Origin: Streptomyces sp. 549
Lineage (GTDB): Bacteria; Actinomycetota; Actinomycetes; Streptomycetales; Streptomycetaceae
NCBI RefSeq assembly: GCF_030124175.1
Contig: NZ_JASKMT010000005.1
Span: forward strand, 62,001 to 126,000
Direction: 5' to 3'
DNA length: 64,000 nucleotides
The notes under the pieces are model-generated. The model was not told the origin of the DNA. It was given only the letters and a program-made list of their open reading frames with translations, and ran no database searches. The first letter of the stretch is position 1; each line of letters starts with the position of its first letter. Made by a program: the position numbers and the translations under genes. This document shows, one piece after another, positions 1-8,403 of this stretch.

Positions 1-105
1 GGACAGCCCGGTGACGAGGGCGCCGGCGGCGAGGGCGAACGCGCCGATGCCGCCGGCGATCACCCGCCGTTTGCCGGTGAGGGAGAGGTTCTTGGAGTGG
101 GTCAT
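1..105 (-). CDS. Exported protein, N-terminal fragment only (cut by window edge)
   Basis: Only the first 35 codons lie in the window; the gene continues to the left. It starts with ATG at 105, preceded by AAGGAG at a good distance. The peptide has a basic stretch (KNLSLTGKRR) followed by a hydrophobic Ala/Gly segment, which is a typical Sec or Tat signal peptide, so the product is exported. Nothing of the mature protein is visible. Because the neighbouring genes degrade pectin, a secreted polysaccharide lyase or hydrolase is a reasonable guess, but that is inference from context only. Confidence 0.6.
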   Translation of the reverse strand, partial: MTHSKNLSLTGKRRVIAGGIGAFALAAGALVTGLS

Positions 106-318
106 GTGCGTCGGCTCCTTGGGGTGGGGCCTCGTGGGAGGTGGGTCGGACGCCCGGCTGGGAGCGGCGGAGCGGTACGCGGTGACCGGCCCGCGGCCGT
201 CGGCTCCGTGCACCGGGCGCTTGGGGGTGGTGCTGCACCTCCAAGTCGCCGCCCCCGCCCGGAAGGTTGCCGCCGGATGCGAAGAGTTCCGGCGGGGCGG
301 CGGTACCGGCGGTCCCCG

Positions 319-1137
319 TCAGTCGCGCGGGAGTGGCCACATGGTCGGGTTGGTGACGAAGTGACCGCCCAGGCAGGCGTGTTCCGGGTTGCCGGGGTCC
401 AGTTCGCCCTGCTCGGCGATGAGTTGCGCGGCAAAGCCTTCGGAGTCGTCCTGCGGTTCGTAGCCCAGGGAACGGGCGGAGGTCAGGTCCCACCACAGCC
501 GGGTGTTGGCGGACGAGCCGTACACGACGGTGTGGCCGACCGCCTCGGCGGTGAGGGCGGCGTGGAAGAGCCGCGCCCCGTCCTGCGGGCTCATCCAGAG
601 GGAGAGCATGCGCACCGAGGTGGGCTCGGGAAAGCAGGAGCCGATGCGGACGGAGACGGTCTCCATGCCGTGCCGGTCCCAGTACAACTGCGCGAGGTCC
701 TCACCGAAGGACTTCGACAGGCCGTAGTAGGTGTCCGGGCGGCGGGGTGTGTCCACGGGGATGAGCGGTTCGCCCGGGAGCGGCCGGGGGGTGTGGCCGG
801 TGGCGTGGTTGGACGAGGCGAAGACGATGCGCGGCACGCCTTCCTCCCGGGCGGCCTCGTACAGGTGGTACGTGCCCTCGATGTTTGCACGCAGAATCAT
901 CTCGAAGGGCGCTTCCAGGGAGATGCCCGCGAGATGGATGATCGCGTCCACGCCGCGCACGGCCTCACGCAGGGCGCCGATGTCGGCCAGGTCGGCGGTG
1001 ATCGCGTCCGGTGCCCCGGTGACGGGCGCCACGTCCAGCAGGCGCAGCTCGTATCCGTAGGCCGGGAGCAGTTCCCGCATGAGGGTGCCGAGTCCGCCGG
1101 CGGCGCCGGTGAGCAGGACGGTGCGCGGAGCGGGCAT
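319..1137 (-). CDS. udh: Uronate dehydrogenase (NAD-dependent, SDR family)
   Basis: A 272-residue extended-type short-chain dehydrogenase. Uronate dehydrogenases oxidise D-galacturonate or D-glucuronate with NAD to the aldaro-lactone, the first step of the oxidative uronate pathway in the cytoplasm. The glycine-rich NAD motif TGAAGGLG is at residues 10-17, the conserved SSN at 108-110 and the catalytic YxxxK at Tyr138/Lys142. The length fits the roughly 265-275 residues of known enzymes. The reading frame is open further upstream, but ATG 1137 starts right at the Rossmann fold and has GAGGAG upstream, so I chose it. Its neighbours (a sugar-acid dehydratase, a DHDPS-family dehydratase and a semialdehyde dehydrogenase) complete a route to 2-oxoglutarate. 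Another SDR epimerase is possible but less likely. Confidence 0.8.
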   Translation of the reverse strand: MPAPRTVLLTGAAGGLGTLMRELLPAYGYELRLLDVAPVTGAPDAITADLADIGALREAVRGVDAIIHLAGISLEAPFEMILRANIEGTYHLYEAAREEGVPRIVFASSNHATGHTPRPLPGEPLIPVDTPRRPDTYYGLSKSFGEDLAQLYWDRHGMETVSVRIGSCFPEPTSVRMLSLWMSPQDGARLFHAALTAEAVGHTVVYGSSANTRLWWDLTSARSLGYEPQDDSEGFAAQLIAEQGELDPGNPEHACLGGHFVTNPTMWPLPRD

Positions 1138-1696
1138 GCGGGGACTCCTCAGTCGGGACGGACGGGTCGGCCCGGTGCAGGGGCGGCGGTGCCGTCCGTG
1201 GTGCGACCGGGCCCGGCGGGAGGGGCGCGAAGGCGGTGCGGCTGAGCTGCGCGGCGGATGGGCGTTGCGTGCGCACACGGTGTGTGCGGCGGGCGGGCGC
1301 GCACCGGGGAACCGGCACGGGAGGTGTGCGCCGACGGTCGGCGTTCCCATGCAACGGACAAGCTAGGAAGCGCGGACGACGGCGTCAAGTGCCGTCCCAC
1401 CCGGCGATGCTCACGGCACCGGCACAGCGCCACCACCACGGGCACCTCCTTGACCTGCGTCGTCGCGCCGCCCTAACGTGACCGCGCCCCGCGGGAGCGC
1501 GGCCGGCGAACCCGTGGACGCCGACGGAACCCGCTCGCGCCACACCTCCCCGGCCCTGCCCGCCACGCCCCGGGCCGCCGCTCGCCGGGCGGTCCCGGGG
1601 GCCGCGCCTCCCTGCCCGCCCGGTCGCCGAACCGCGCGTCCGCCGCACCTCGTTGCCGACCGGGAACACCGGCGGCCTCAGACCCGAGGAGTCCGA
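1138..1696. other. Divergent intergenic region, 559 bp, no gene seen
   Basis: This gap lies between the start codons of the uronate dehydrogenase (minus) and the alanine-rich protein (plus), so it must hold both promoters. I see no coding region with a supported start; open frames here are chance products of the high GC content. The one clear element is a perfect 7-bp inverted repeat (CGCACAC, 3-base spacer, GTGTGCG) at 1272-1288, about 135 bases upstream of the dehydrogenase start, which could be an operator. Confidence 0.6.
1272..1288. promoter_or_regulatory. Inverted repeat, possible operator between divergent genes
   Basis: A perfect inverted repeat with 7-bp arms around GGT sits in the shared upstream region of two divergent catabolic genes. 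The size fits a dimeric repressor such as a GntR or LacI protein, but I did not find the same motif upstream of the other pectin genes, so its link to the local regulators is unproven. Confidence 0.3.
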
Positions 1697-2887
1697 GTGA
1701 AGACCTCCGCATTTCTCTACCCGTGGGACGTCGTGGGAGACCCGCACGCCGCGGCGCGCGTCGCGGACCTGGGGGTTCGGCAGGTGACGCTGGCCTCCGC
1801 GTACCACTCCACGCGGGCGGTGACGCCGCGCCATCCGGGCCACCGCGTGGTCACCGCCGAGTACGCCGCGGTGCTGTACCCGCCGGACGAGCGCCGGTGG
1901 GCGGGGACGGCGCTGCGTCCCCGGCCGCAGACCTGGACGGCCTCGCCGGACGCGTTCGGGGAGGCGGCCGAAGCGCTGGCCGCCGCGGGCCTCGAAGTGC
2001 ACTCCTGGGTGGTGCTCGCGCACAACTCCCGCCTGGGCGAGGAGCATCCGCGAAGCTGCGTGGTGAACGCGCACGGGGACCGCTACCCGTGGGCGCCCTG
2101 CGTGGCGCGGCCCGAGGTGCGGTCGTACCTGGTGGGCCTGGCAGCGGAGGCGGCGGTCCGGCCGGGGGCGGCCGGCACCGAGCTGGAGTCGTGCGGCTGG
2201 TACGGCTACGCGCACCTGCACGCCCACGACAAGGTCGGCGGGGTAGCCTTCGGGGACGCCGCCTCGTACCTGATGTCGCTCTGCTTCTGCGACGCCTGCC
2301 AGGCCGGGTACGCCGAACACGGCGAGGATCCGGACCGGTTGGCGGCCTCGGTACGCGAGGCGCTGGAACCGGTGTGGGCGGGCGCGCCCTCGCCGGAGGC
2401 GGGCTGGGCGGGGGTGCGCGCCCTGTTGGGCGCGCGGGCGGCCGAGGCGACGCTGCGCTGGCGCGGCCACGTCGCCCGCACGCTTCAGCAGTCGGTGGTC
2501 GGCGCGGTGCGGGCCGCCGCGGGGGCGGGTTTCCAGGTGCTGCTGCACGCCGATCCGGAGCCGTACCGCACCGGCGCCAACCCCGGGGTGGACGCCCGTC
2601 AGGTCCTGTCCGTCGCGGACGGTGTGGTGCTGCCGTGCACCGGCGACGACGCCGCCCGGGAGTCGGTGCTGCGGCCGTTCACAGGCCGGTCCGGGGTGGT
2701 CGCGGCCAACCTCAACATCGTCACGGGCATGGGCGGTTCACCCCGGACGCTGGAGCGGGACGCCGCACACGCCGCCTCCCTGGGAGCCGGCGAACTCCGC
2801 CTGTACCACGCCGGCCTGGCCTCAGGGCCGGACCTGCGGGCCGTCACCGAGGCGCTCGCGAAGCTCGACCGGGCAGCTGCGGACTGA
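1697..2887 (+). CDS. Alanine-rich conserved protein, function unknown (possible TIM-barrel glycosidase-like)
   Basis: A 396-residue protein starting at GTG 1697 with GAGGAG a few bases upstream. I do not recognise it as a characterised enzyme. It resembles actinobacterial alanine-rich proteins found beside sugar catabolic genes. The start (TSAFLYPWDVVGD) and the patterned Trp/His/Asp-rich segments (for example CGWYGYAHLHAHDK) suggest a barrel glycoside-hydrolase-like fold; this is inference. A short cluster CFCDAC lies in the middle and could bind a metal or form a disulfide. There is no signal peptide or membrane segment, so it is cytoplasmic. It is divergent from the uronate dehydrogenase and precedes the GntR gene by 233 bases. 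Confidence 0.55.
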   Translation: MKTSAFLYPWDVVGDPHAAARVADLGVRQVTLASAYHSTRAVTPRHPGHRVVTAEYAAVLYPPDERRWAGTALRPRPQTWTASPDAFGEAAEALAAAGLEVHSWVVLAHNSRLGEEHPRSCVVNAHGDRYPWAPCVARPEVRSYLVGLAAEAAVRPGAAGTELESCGWYGYAHLHAHDKVGGVAFGDAASYLMSLCFCDACQAGYAEHGEDPDRLAASVREALEPVWAGAPSPEAGWAGVRALLGARAAEATLRWRGHVARTLQQSVVGAVRAAAGAGFQVLLHADPEPYRTGANPGVDARQVLSVADGVVLPCTGDDAARESVLRPFTGRSGVVAANLNIVTGMGGSPRTLERDAAHAASLGAGELRLYHAGLASGPDLRAVTEALAKLDRAAAD

Positions 2888-3010
2888 CGGCCGCGCAGCC
2901 GTAACGGGCGCTCCCCGCACTCTCCCGCCCTTTCGGACAGAAACCGCTTTCTACCTTGCCGGGCCTGCCACCTGCGGCGAAGCCTCGACGCCTGGACGGC
3001 CCCGGAACTT

Positions 3011-3023
3011 CTTCTGTCAGAAG
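3011..3023. promoter_or_regulatory. Inverted repeat just upstream of putative GntR-gene promoter
   Basis: CTTCTG and CAGAAG flank a single T, a perfect 6-bp inverted repeat. It ends 2 bases before a TTGACG hexamer (3026-3031), which has a TAGCTT hexamer (3050-3055) 18 bases downstream. This arrangement looks like an operator next to a vegetative promoter driving the GntR-dehydratase genes. No binding data; the promoter call rests on hexamer matching. Confidence 0.4.
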
Positions 3024-3076
3024 CGTTGACGAAACATTCGGCCCACCTCTAGCTTCATCGCGTCGTACTTCGTACG

Positions 3077-3086
3077 TCATATATGA
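3077..3086. promoter_or_regulatory. TCATATATGA palindrome, candidate GntR autoregulatory operator
   Basis: A perfect 10-bp palindrome in the 5' leader of the GntR gene, 34 bases before its start codon. It is enclosed by a wider 8-bp inverted repeat (3057-3064 and 3087-3094). AT-rich palindromes stand out strongly in this GC-rich DNA. FCD-type GntR proteins commonly bind such sites over their own promoters, so autoregulation is the natural reading. Confidence 0.45.
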
Positions 3087-3120
3087 GACGCGATACGCGA
3101 GATCTGAGAGCTCCTCACCC

Positions 3121-3777
3121 ATGACCCTTGCGCCCACCCCGATTCCGTCCCGCACGCAGTACGTGCTGGAGGCGATCAAGCACGCGATCCTCACCGCGCA
3201 GCTGAGACCGGGGCAGGCGCTCGTCGAGACCGAACTCGCCGCCAGGTACGGGGTGTCGAAGACCCCCGTCCGGGAGGCGCTGAAGACGCTCGCCGGCTCC
3301 GGGCTCGTGGTGATGAGCCAGTACAAGGGAGCCGTCGTCCGTCTGGTCGACGCGACCATGGCAAGGGAGGTCTACGACGTCCGCCTGATGCTCGAACCCG
3401 AGGCGCTGCGCCGCTCCATCACCCGCAGCGCCTCGCTCGACGCGGCCCGCGAAGCCCTGGAGCGGGCCGACGCGGCGGACGACAAGGCGGACAGGTCGCT
3501 GGCCAACAGGGAGTTCCACCGGGCGCTGTACCTGCCCTGCGGCAACCCGCTGCTGGCCCGGATGCTCGACGAACTCCGCGACCAGGCCGCCCTGGTGTCG
3601 ACCGTGGCCTGGGCCTACCTGCCGACGTGGGAGCGGGAGGCCGCGGAGCACCGCGAGATCCTGCGGCTCGCGCTGGCCGGGGAGGCCGACGCGGCAGCCG
3701 CAAGCCTGCACCAGCACATCGCGTCGTTCGTCCACCGCGCCTTTCCCGACGACGAAGCCGGGGGTGGCGCGGCGTGA
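3121..3777 (+). CDS. GntR-family transcriptional regulator, FCD type
   Basis: A 218-residue cytoplasmic DNA-binding regulator. A winged helix-turn-helix occupies about residues 12-75, with the recognition pattern ELAARYGVSKTPVREALKTL typical of GntR. An all-helical FCD ligand domain follows (about 80-215), including EFHRAL and the late EHREILRLAL and LHQHI segments that usually carry metal-binding histidines. Such regulators sense sugar acids in uronate and aldonate pathways. ATG 3121 is chosen because it starts just before the DNA-binding domain; upstream frame is open but has no better site. The next gene, the DHDPS-family dehydratase, starts 33 bases after this stop, so co-transcription is likely. 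The effector may be a sugar acid of the pathway (inference). Confidence 0.85.
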   Translation: MTLAPTPIPSRTQYVLEAIKHAILTAQLRPGQALVETELAARYGVSKTPVREALKTLAGSGLVVMSQYKGAVVRLVDATMAREVYDVRLMLEPEALRRSITRSASLDAAREALERADAADDKADRSLANREFHRALYLPCGNPLLARMLDELRDQAALVSTVAWAYLPTWEREAAEHREILRLALAGEADAAAASLHQHIASFVHRAFPDDEAGGGAA

Positions 3778-3809
3778 ACGGCCGGTACACCGACGAAAGG
3801 CCAGTCCGT

Positions 3810-4712
3810 ATGGACCTCTCACCGCTGAAGACGGCGCTCGCTGACGTCGTCGCCATCCCGGTGACCCCCTTCGCCGCGAACGGGAGCATCGACACCGCCG
3901 CGCACCGCGTCCTGCTGCGCAGGCTGCTCGACGGCGGGGTGCGCGTGCTCACCCCCAACGGCAACACCGGCGAGTTCTACGCTCTCTCCCCCGAGGAGCG
4001 CCGCGCGGTCACCGAACTGACGGTGGCCGAGGCACGCGGCCGGGCCGCCGTGCTGGTGGGCGTCGGGCACGACGTGCCGACGGCGGTCGCTGCCGCCGAG
4101 CACGCCAGGGACTCCGGCGCCGACATGGTGATGGTCCACCAGCCGGTGCACCCCTACGTGTCGCAGGACGGCTGGATCGACTACCACCGGGCCGTCGCCG
4201 AGGCCGTGCCGGAACTCGGCGTTGTGCCCTACATCCGCAACCCGCTGCTCACCGGCGACCGGCTCGCCGCGCTGGCCGACGACTGCCCCAACGTCGTCGG
4301 GGTCAAGTACGCGGTGCCCGACGCGGCGCGCTTCGGCGCCTTCGCCCGGGACGCGGGACTGGACCGCTTCGTGTGGATCGCCGGGCTGGCCGAGCTGTAC
4401 GCGCCGTCCTACTTCGCCTCCGGGGCCACCGGGTTCACCTCCGGGCTGGTCAACGTCGCACCGGGCGTCTCGCTGTCGATGCTCGCCGCGCTGCGCGACG
4501 GCGACTACGCGGCGGCGATGAAGGTGTGGGAGCAGATACGCAGGTTCGAGGAGCTGCGCGCCGACCGGCAGTCGGCCGACAACGTGACCGTGGTCAAGGA
4601 GGCGCTGGCCTCGCTGGGGCTGTGCAGCCGGGACGTGCGCCCACCGAGCCGGGTGCTGCCCCAGGCGCAGCGCCGGGATGTCGCCGACCAGGTCGCCGGG
4701 TGGTCGGTGTGA
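3810..4712 (+). CDS. DHDPS-family 2-keto-3-deoxy sugar acid dehydratase (KdgD/AraD type)
   Basis: A 300-residue class I lyase of the dihydrodipicolinate synthase/N-acetylneuraminate lyase superfamily. Members of this context convert a 2-keto-3-deoxy sugar acid (5-keto-4-deoxyglucarate, or 2-keto-3-deoxy-L-arabonate) to 2-oxoglutaric semialdehyde. The Schiff-base lysine is Lys166 in GVKYAV, the conserved tyrosine is Tyr141, and the phosphate/carboxylate loop is GNTGEF at 51-56. ATG 3810 has GAAAGG nine bases upstream; an in-frame GTG at 3774 overlapping the regulator stop is a weaker alternative. Its stop overlaps the GTG of the next gene (GTGA), so the two dehydratases are translationally coupled. 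Sequence alone does not separate KdgD from AraD specificity, so no symbol is given. Confidence 0.75.
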   Translation: MDLSPLKTALADVVAIPVTPFAANGSIDTAAHRVLLRRLLDGGVRVLTPNGNTGEFYALSPEERRAVTELTVAEARGRAAVLVGVGHDVPTAVAAAEHARDSGADMVMVHQPVHPYVSQDGWIDYHRAVAEAVPELGVVPYIRNPLLTGDRLAALADDCPNVVGVKYAVPDAARFGAFARDAGLDRFVWIAGLAELYAPSYFASGATGFTSGLVNVAPGVSLSMLAALRDGDYAAAMKVWEQIRRFEELRADRQSADNVTVVKEALASLGLCSRDVRPPSRVLPQAQRRDVADQVAGWSV

Positions 4713-6436
4713 CCGGCCGCGCGGCGCCGGAGGACCTGCGCAGCCACCAGTGGTACGGCACGGACGGGCTGCGCTCGTTCAGCCACCGGGCCCGCACCCG
4801 GCAGCTCGGCTACCTGCCGGAGGAACACCTGGGCAAGCCCGTCATCGCGATCCTCAACACCTGGTCCGACATCAACCCGTGCCACTCCCACCTGCGCGAG
4901 AGGGCCCAGGCGGTGAAGCGGGGCGTGTGGCAGGCCGGCGGTTTCCCGCTGGAGTTCCCGGTCTCCACGCTGTCGGAGACGTTCCAGAAGCCGACGCCGA
5001 TGCTCTACCGCAACATGCTGGCGATGGAGACGGAGGAACTGCTCCGCTCCTACCCGGTGGACGGGGCGGTGCTGATGGGCGGCTGCGACAAGTCGACTCC
5101 GGCGCTGCTGATGGGCGCCGCGTCCGTGGACCTGCCCGCGGTCTTCGTGCCGGCCGGGCCGATGCTTCCCGGGCACTGGCGCAACGAGGTGCTGGGGTCG
5201 GGCACCGACATGTGGAAGTACTGGGACGACAAGCGGGCCGGTCTCATCGGTGACTGCGAGATGGCCGAACTGGAGAGCGGGCTGGCCCGCTCCCCGGGCC
5301 ACTGCATGACGATGGGCACCGCCTCGACGCTGACGGCCGCGGCCGAGGTCCTGGGCGTCACCATGCCGGGTGCCTCGTCCATACCGGCGGTCGACTCCGG
5401 GCACGACCGGATGGCCGCGGCCTCCGGGCGGCGGATCGTCGAGCTGGTGTGGCGGCGCCTGACGCTGTCGCAGCTGCTGACCGCCGAGGCGTACCAGGAC
5501 GCCGTGTCGACGGTGCTCGCGCTGGGCGGCTCGACCAACGCCGTGATCCACCTCATCGCCATGGCGGGGAGGTCGGGTGTCACCCTGACCCTCGACGACT
5601 TCGACCGGACCGCCCGCGAGGTGCCGGTACTGGCCGACCTCCGCCCGGGCGGGCGCTACCTGATGGAGGACTTCCACTTCGCCGGCGGGCTGCCCGCGTT
5701 CCTGTCCCGGCTGGCGGACGTGCTGCACCTGGACCGGCCGACCGTCGCCCACGACAGCCTGCGCGAGCAGCTGGCCGGTGCGCGGGTGCACAACCCGGAG
5801 GTCATCCGGGACCGCGACAAGCCGCTGGCTGAGGAGGGCGGCGTGGCGGTGCTGCGCGGCAACCTGTGCCCGGACGGCGCGGTCATCAAGCACATCGCGG
5901 CCGAGCCGCACCTGCTGCGGCACACCGGCCCGGCCGTGGTGTTCGACGACTACCGCGACATGCAGCGGCGCATCAACGACCCGGCGCTGGCGCTCACCCC
6001 CGACCACGTGCTGGTGCTGCGCAACTCCGGACCGAAGGGCGGCCCCGGCATGCCCGAGTACGGCATGCTGCCGCTGCCGGACTACCTGCTCAAGCAGGGC
6101 GTGCGGGACATGGTCCGGTTGTCCGACGCCCGGATGAGCGGCACCAGTTACGGGGCGTGCGTCCTGCACATCGCGCCCGAGTCGTACGTCGGCGGCCCGC
6201 TCGCGCTGGTCCACGACGACGACCTGATCACGCTGGACGTCGCGGCCCGCCGGCTCCACCTGCACGTGGACGAGGCGGAGCTGGCCCGGCGGCGCGCCGG
6301 GTGGACGGCCCCGCCCGCCCGCTACGGACGCGGTTACGGCGCGCTCTACGAGGAGCAGATCACCCAGGCCGACACCGGCTGCGACTTCGCCTTCCTGTCC
6401 CGCCCAGGTGAGGTCCCCGACCCCTACGCGGGCTGA
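4709..6436 (+). CDS. IlvD/EDD-family sugar-acid dehydratase ([2Fe-2S])
   Basis: A 575-residue dehydratase that removes water from an aldonic or aldaric acid to give a 2-keto-3-deoxy acid. Cluster-binding cysteines are visible: Cys58 in NPCHSH, Cys126 in GGCDKSTPA and Cys199 in SPGHCMTMGTAST, close to the spacing I recall for bacterial L-arabinonate dehydratase. The start is a GTG overlapping the preceding stop by four bases. Length and motifs place it with sugar-acid dehydratases rather than branched-chain amino acid IlvD, which in actinomycetes is shorter at the equivalent N-terminus. Likely substrates are L-arabonate (the cluster has an arabinan-type GH43) or galactarate from the nearby uronate dehydrogenase; the choice is open. 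Confidence 0.8.
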   Translation: MTGRAAPEDLRSHQWYGTDGLRSFSHRARTRQLGYLPEEHLGKPVIAILNTWSDINPCHSHLRERAQAVKRGVWQAGGFPLEFPVSTLSETFQKPTPMLYRNMLAMETEELLRSYPVDGAVLMGGCDKSTPALLMGAASVDLPAVFVPAGPMLPGHWRNEVLGSGTDMWKYWDDKRAGLIGDCEMAELESGLARSPGHCMTMGTASTLTAAAEVLGVTMPGASSIPAVDSGHDRMAAASGRRIVELVWRRLTLSQLLTAEAYQDAVSTVLALGGSTNAVIHLIAMAGRSGVTLTLDDFDRTAREVPVLADLRPGGRYLMEDFHFAGGLPAFLSRLADVLHLDRPTVAHDSLREQLAGARVHNPEVIRDRDKPLAEEGGVAVLRGNLCPDGAVIKHIAAEPHLLRHTGPAVVFDDYRDMQRRINDPALALTPDHVLVLRNSGPKGGPGMPEYGMLPLPDYLLKQGVRDMVRLSDARMSGTSYGACVLHIAPESYVGGPLALVHDDDLITLDVAARRLHLHVDEAELARRRAGWTAPPARYGRGYGALYEEQITQADTGCDFAFLSRPGEVPDPYAG

Positions 6437-6490
6437 CCGGAGCCTGCATTCCCCCGTGCACCACCGGCCCCTGTCCCCGCCTGACCAGTA

Positions 6491-6502
6491 GTAAGCGCTT
6501 GC
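6491..6502. promoter_or_regulatory. AAGCGCTT palindrome upstream of transporter operon, LacI-type operator candidate
   Basis: GTAAGCGCTTGC contains the perfect 8-bp palindrome AAGCGCTT (6493-6500) with a central CG, the hallmark of LacI/CcpA-family operators. It lies about 60 bases before the first permease start. No LacI gene is present in the window, so the cognate regulator would be elsewhere. Confidence 0.45.
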
Positions 6503-6562
6503 CACCCCCGGGTCCGCGCACCCGCACCACGCCCCAGCACCACAGGAGAACGGAGACGTGTC

Positions 6563-7492
6563 ATGGCCCAAGGCGCAGCCGTGGCCACACCGCCCAAGGC
6601 GCCCAAGCGCCGCTCGGCGACACCCCGCCGACTGCCGTATCTGCTGATCGCCCCCGCGGGTCTCCTCATGCTGGGATTCATCGCCTACCCGGTGATCAGT
6701 GTCTTCTACTACAGCATGCAGGACTACAACGTCACCAAGCCGTGGCGGAACGGCTTCGCCGGCTTCGACAACTTCGTCCGGATCTTCACCGCGGACGACA
6801 TGTTCTGGACCTCGCTGGTCTTCAGCGCGCAGTGGGTCGTCGTCCAGGTCTCGCTGCAACTGGTCCTGGGCCTGGCACTGGCCCTGATCGTCAACCAGAC
6901 GTTCATCGGCCGCGGCATCGCCCGGGCCATGGTCTTCTCCCCCTGGGCCGTCTCCGGCGTGCTGACCAGCACGATCTGGATCCTGCTGTACAACTCCTCG
7001 ACCGGCTTCAGCCGCTACCTCGCAGACGCGGGCCTGGGTGAGTACGGGACGTCCGTGCTGTCCGACACCGGCACCGTCTTCTGGGCCGCGGTCGTCGCCG
7101 AACTGTGGCGCGGGGTGCCGTTCTTCGCCATCCTCATCCTCGCCGACCTGCAGTCGGTGTCGAAGGAGCTGTACGAGGCGGCGTCCGTGGACGGCGCCGG
7201 ACGCGTCCGCCAGTTCGTCCACATCACCCTGCCGCACCTGCGGGACGCGATCGTGCTGTCCACCCTGCTGCGCGCGGTGTGGGAGTTCAACAACGTCGAC
7301 CTGCTGTACACCCTGACCGGCGGCGGGCCGGCCGGCGTCACCACGACCCTGCCGCTCTATGTCGCCAACACCGGGATCGAGGGGCACGACTTCGGCTACG
7401 CCTCGGCGCTCACCACCGTCGCCTTCGTGATCCTCCTGTTCTGCTCGATCCTCTATCTGCGCCTGAGCAAGTTCGGAGGCGACCACAAGTGA
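6563..7492 (+). CDS. Sugar ABC transporter permease, MalF type (CUT1)
   Basis: A 309-residue integral membrane permease with about six membrane segments, beginning at LPYLLIAPAGLLMLGFIAYPV. The cytoplasmic EAA loop that docks the ATPase is EAASVDGAGRVRQFVHITLP. It forms the heterodimeric channel with the next gene. ATG 6563 is preceded by AGGAG (6544-6548) and CGGAG. The distal extracytoplasmic binding protein (12259) probably feeds it. No ATP-binding subunit is encoded nearby; Streptomyces CUT1 systems normally share the MsiK ATPase. The cargo is probably oligosaccharides from pectin side chains (context only). Confidence 0.88.
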   Translation: MAQGAAVATPPKAPKRRSATPRRLPYLLIAPAGLLMLGFIAYPVISVFYYSMQDYNVTKPWRNGFAGFDNFVRIFTADDMFWTSLVFSAQWVVVQVSLQLVLGLALALIVNQTFIGRGIARAMVFSPWAVSGVLTSTIWILLYNSSTGFSRYLADAGLGEYGTSVLSDTGTVFWAAVVAELWRGVPFFAILILADLQSVSKELYEAASVDGAGRVRQFVHITLPHLRDAIVLSTLLRAVWEFNNVDLLYTLTGGGPAGVTTTLPLYVANTGIEGHDFGYASALTTVAFVILLFCSILYLRLSKFGGDHK

Positions 7493-8403
7493 CTGCCGCA
7501 CTCGCCGTGAAGCACCCCGCCGGCTCCACCGGGACGTCCCCGCAGGACGCACCTCCGCCCGCCGCGCCGCGCCGCCGGGGGCGGGAGCGGGCCTTCGACG
7601 AGGCCCCGCGCTGGCAGATCTACCTGCCGCTGGGCATCTACCTGGTGTTCACGCTCATCCCCTTCTACTGGATGGTGCTGTTCGCCGTCCGCCCGGCCGG
7701 CTCCACCTCGCTGCTGCCGTGGCCGATGACCGGGGAGCACTTCTCCAAGGTCTGGAACGAGCGCAGTTTCGCGCTGTTCTTCCAGAACAGCATGATGGTC
7801 GGCGTCGCCACGCTGTTCACCACGACGCTGGTGGCGCTGGCCGGCGGCTACGCGCTCGCCCGCTTCCGGTTCCGGCTGAAGAACGCGTTCATGCTGGCGC
7901 TGCTGTGCTCGCAGTTCATTCCCGGCGCGCTGATGCTGGTGCCGCTGTTCGAGATCTTCCGGAACCTCCAGCTGATCAACTCCCTGTGGAGCGTGATCAT
8001 CGCGGAGACGGTCTTCCAGTTGCCGCTGTCCATCATTCTGATCAGCGGGTTCATCAAGAACGTGCCCAACACCCTGGAGGAGGCCGCCTGGGTGGACGGC
8101 TGCTCGCGCTTCCGCGCCTTCTGCATGGTGGTCCTGCCGCTGCTGCGGCCCGGGCTGATCGCCGTCGGCTCGTTCGCGTTCGTGCACAGCTGGAACCACT
8201 TCCTGTTCGCCCTGATGTTCCTCAGCGAACACGACAAGCAGACCATCCCGGTCGGGCTGAACACCCTCATCGGCGCCGACAGCGTCGACCTGGGCGCGCT
8301 CGCCGCGGGCGGTGTGATCGCCGCCGTCCCCGTGGTGATCGTCTTCGCCTTCATCCAGAAGTGGCTGATCACCGGCTTCAGCGCCGGCGCTGTGAAGGGC
8401 TGA
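7489..8403 (+). CDS. Sugar ABC transporter permease, MalG type (CUT1)
   Basis: A 304-residue permease partner. The first ~45 residues are a Pro/Ala/Arg-rich cytoplasmic tail; six membrane segments follow from IYLPLGIYLVFTLIPFYW. The EAA loop is EEAAWVDGCSRFRAFCMVVLP. The GTG start overlaps the upstream stop by four bases and has GGAGG ten bases before it, so translation is coupled to the MalF-type gene and equal amounts are expected. Confidence 0.88.
   Translation: MTAALAVKHPAGSTGTSPQDAPPPAAPRRRGRERAFDEAPRWQIYLPLGIYLVFTLIPFYWMVLFAVRPAGSTSLLPWPMTGEHFSKVWNERSFALFFQNSMMVGVATLFTTTLVALAGGYALARFRFRLKNAFMLALLCSQFIPGALMLVPLFEIFRNLQLINSLWSVIIAETVFQLPLSIILISGFIKNVPNTLEEAAWVDGCSRFRAFCMVVLPLLRPGLIAVGSFAFVHSWNHFLFALMFLSEHDKQTIPVGLNTLIGADSVDLGALAAGGVIAAVPVVIVFAFIQKWLITGFSAGAVKG

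Noticed and set aside
4505..7552. Open frame of 1015 codons on the minus strand
   Set aside because: Antisense to the IlvD-type dehydratase and permease, both well supported by motifs; composition rich in Gln/Gly/Arg/His with no domain.
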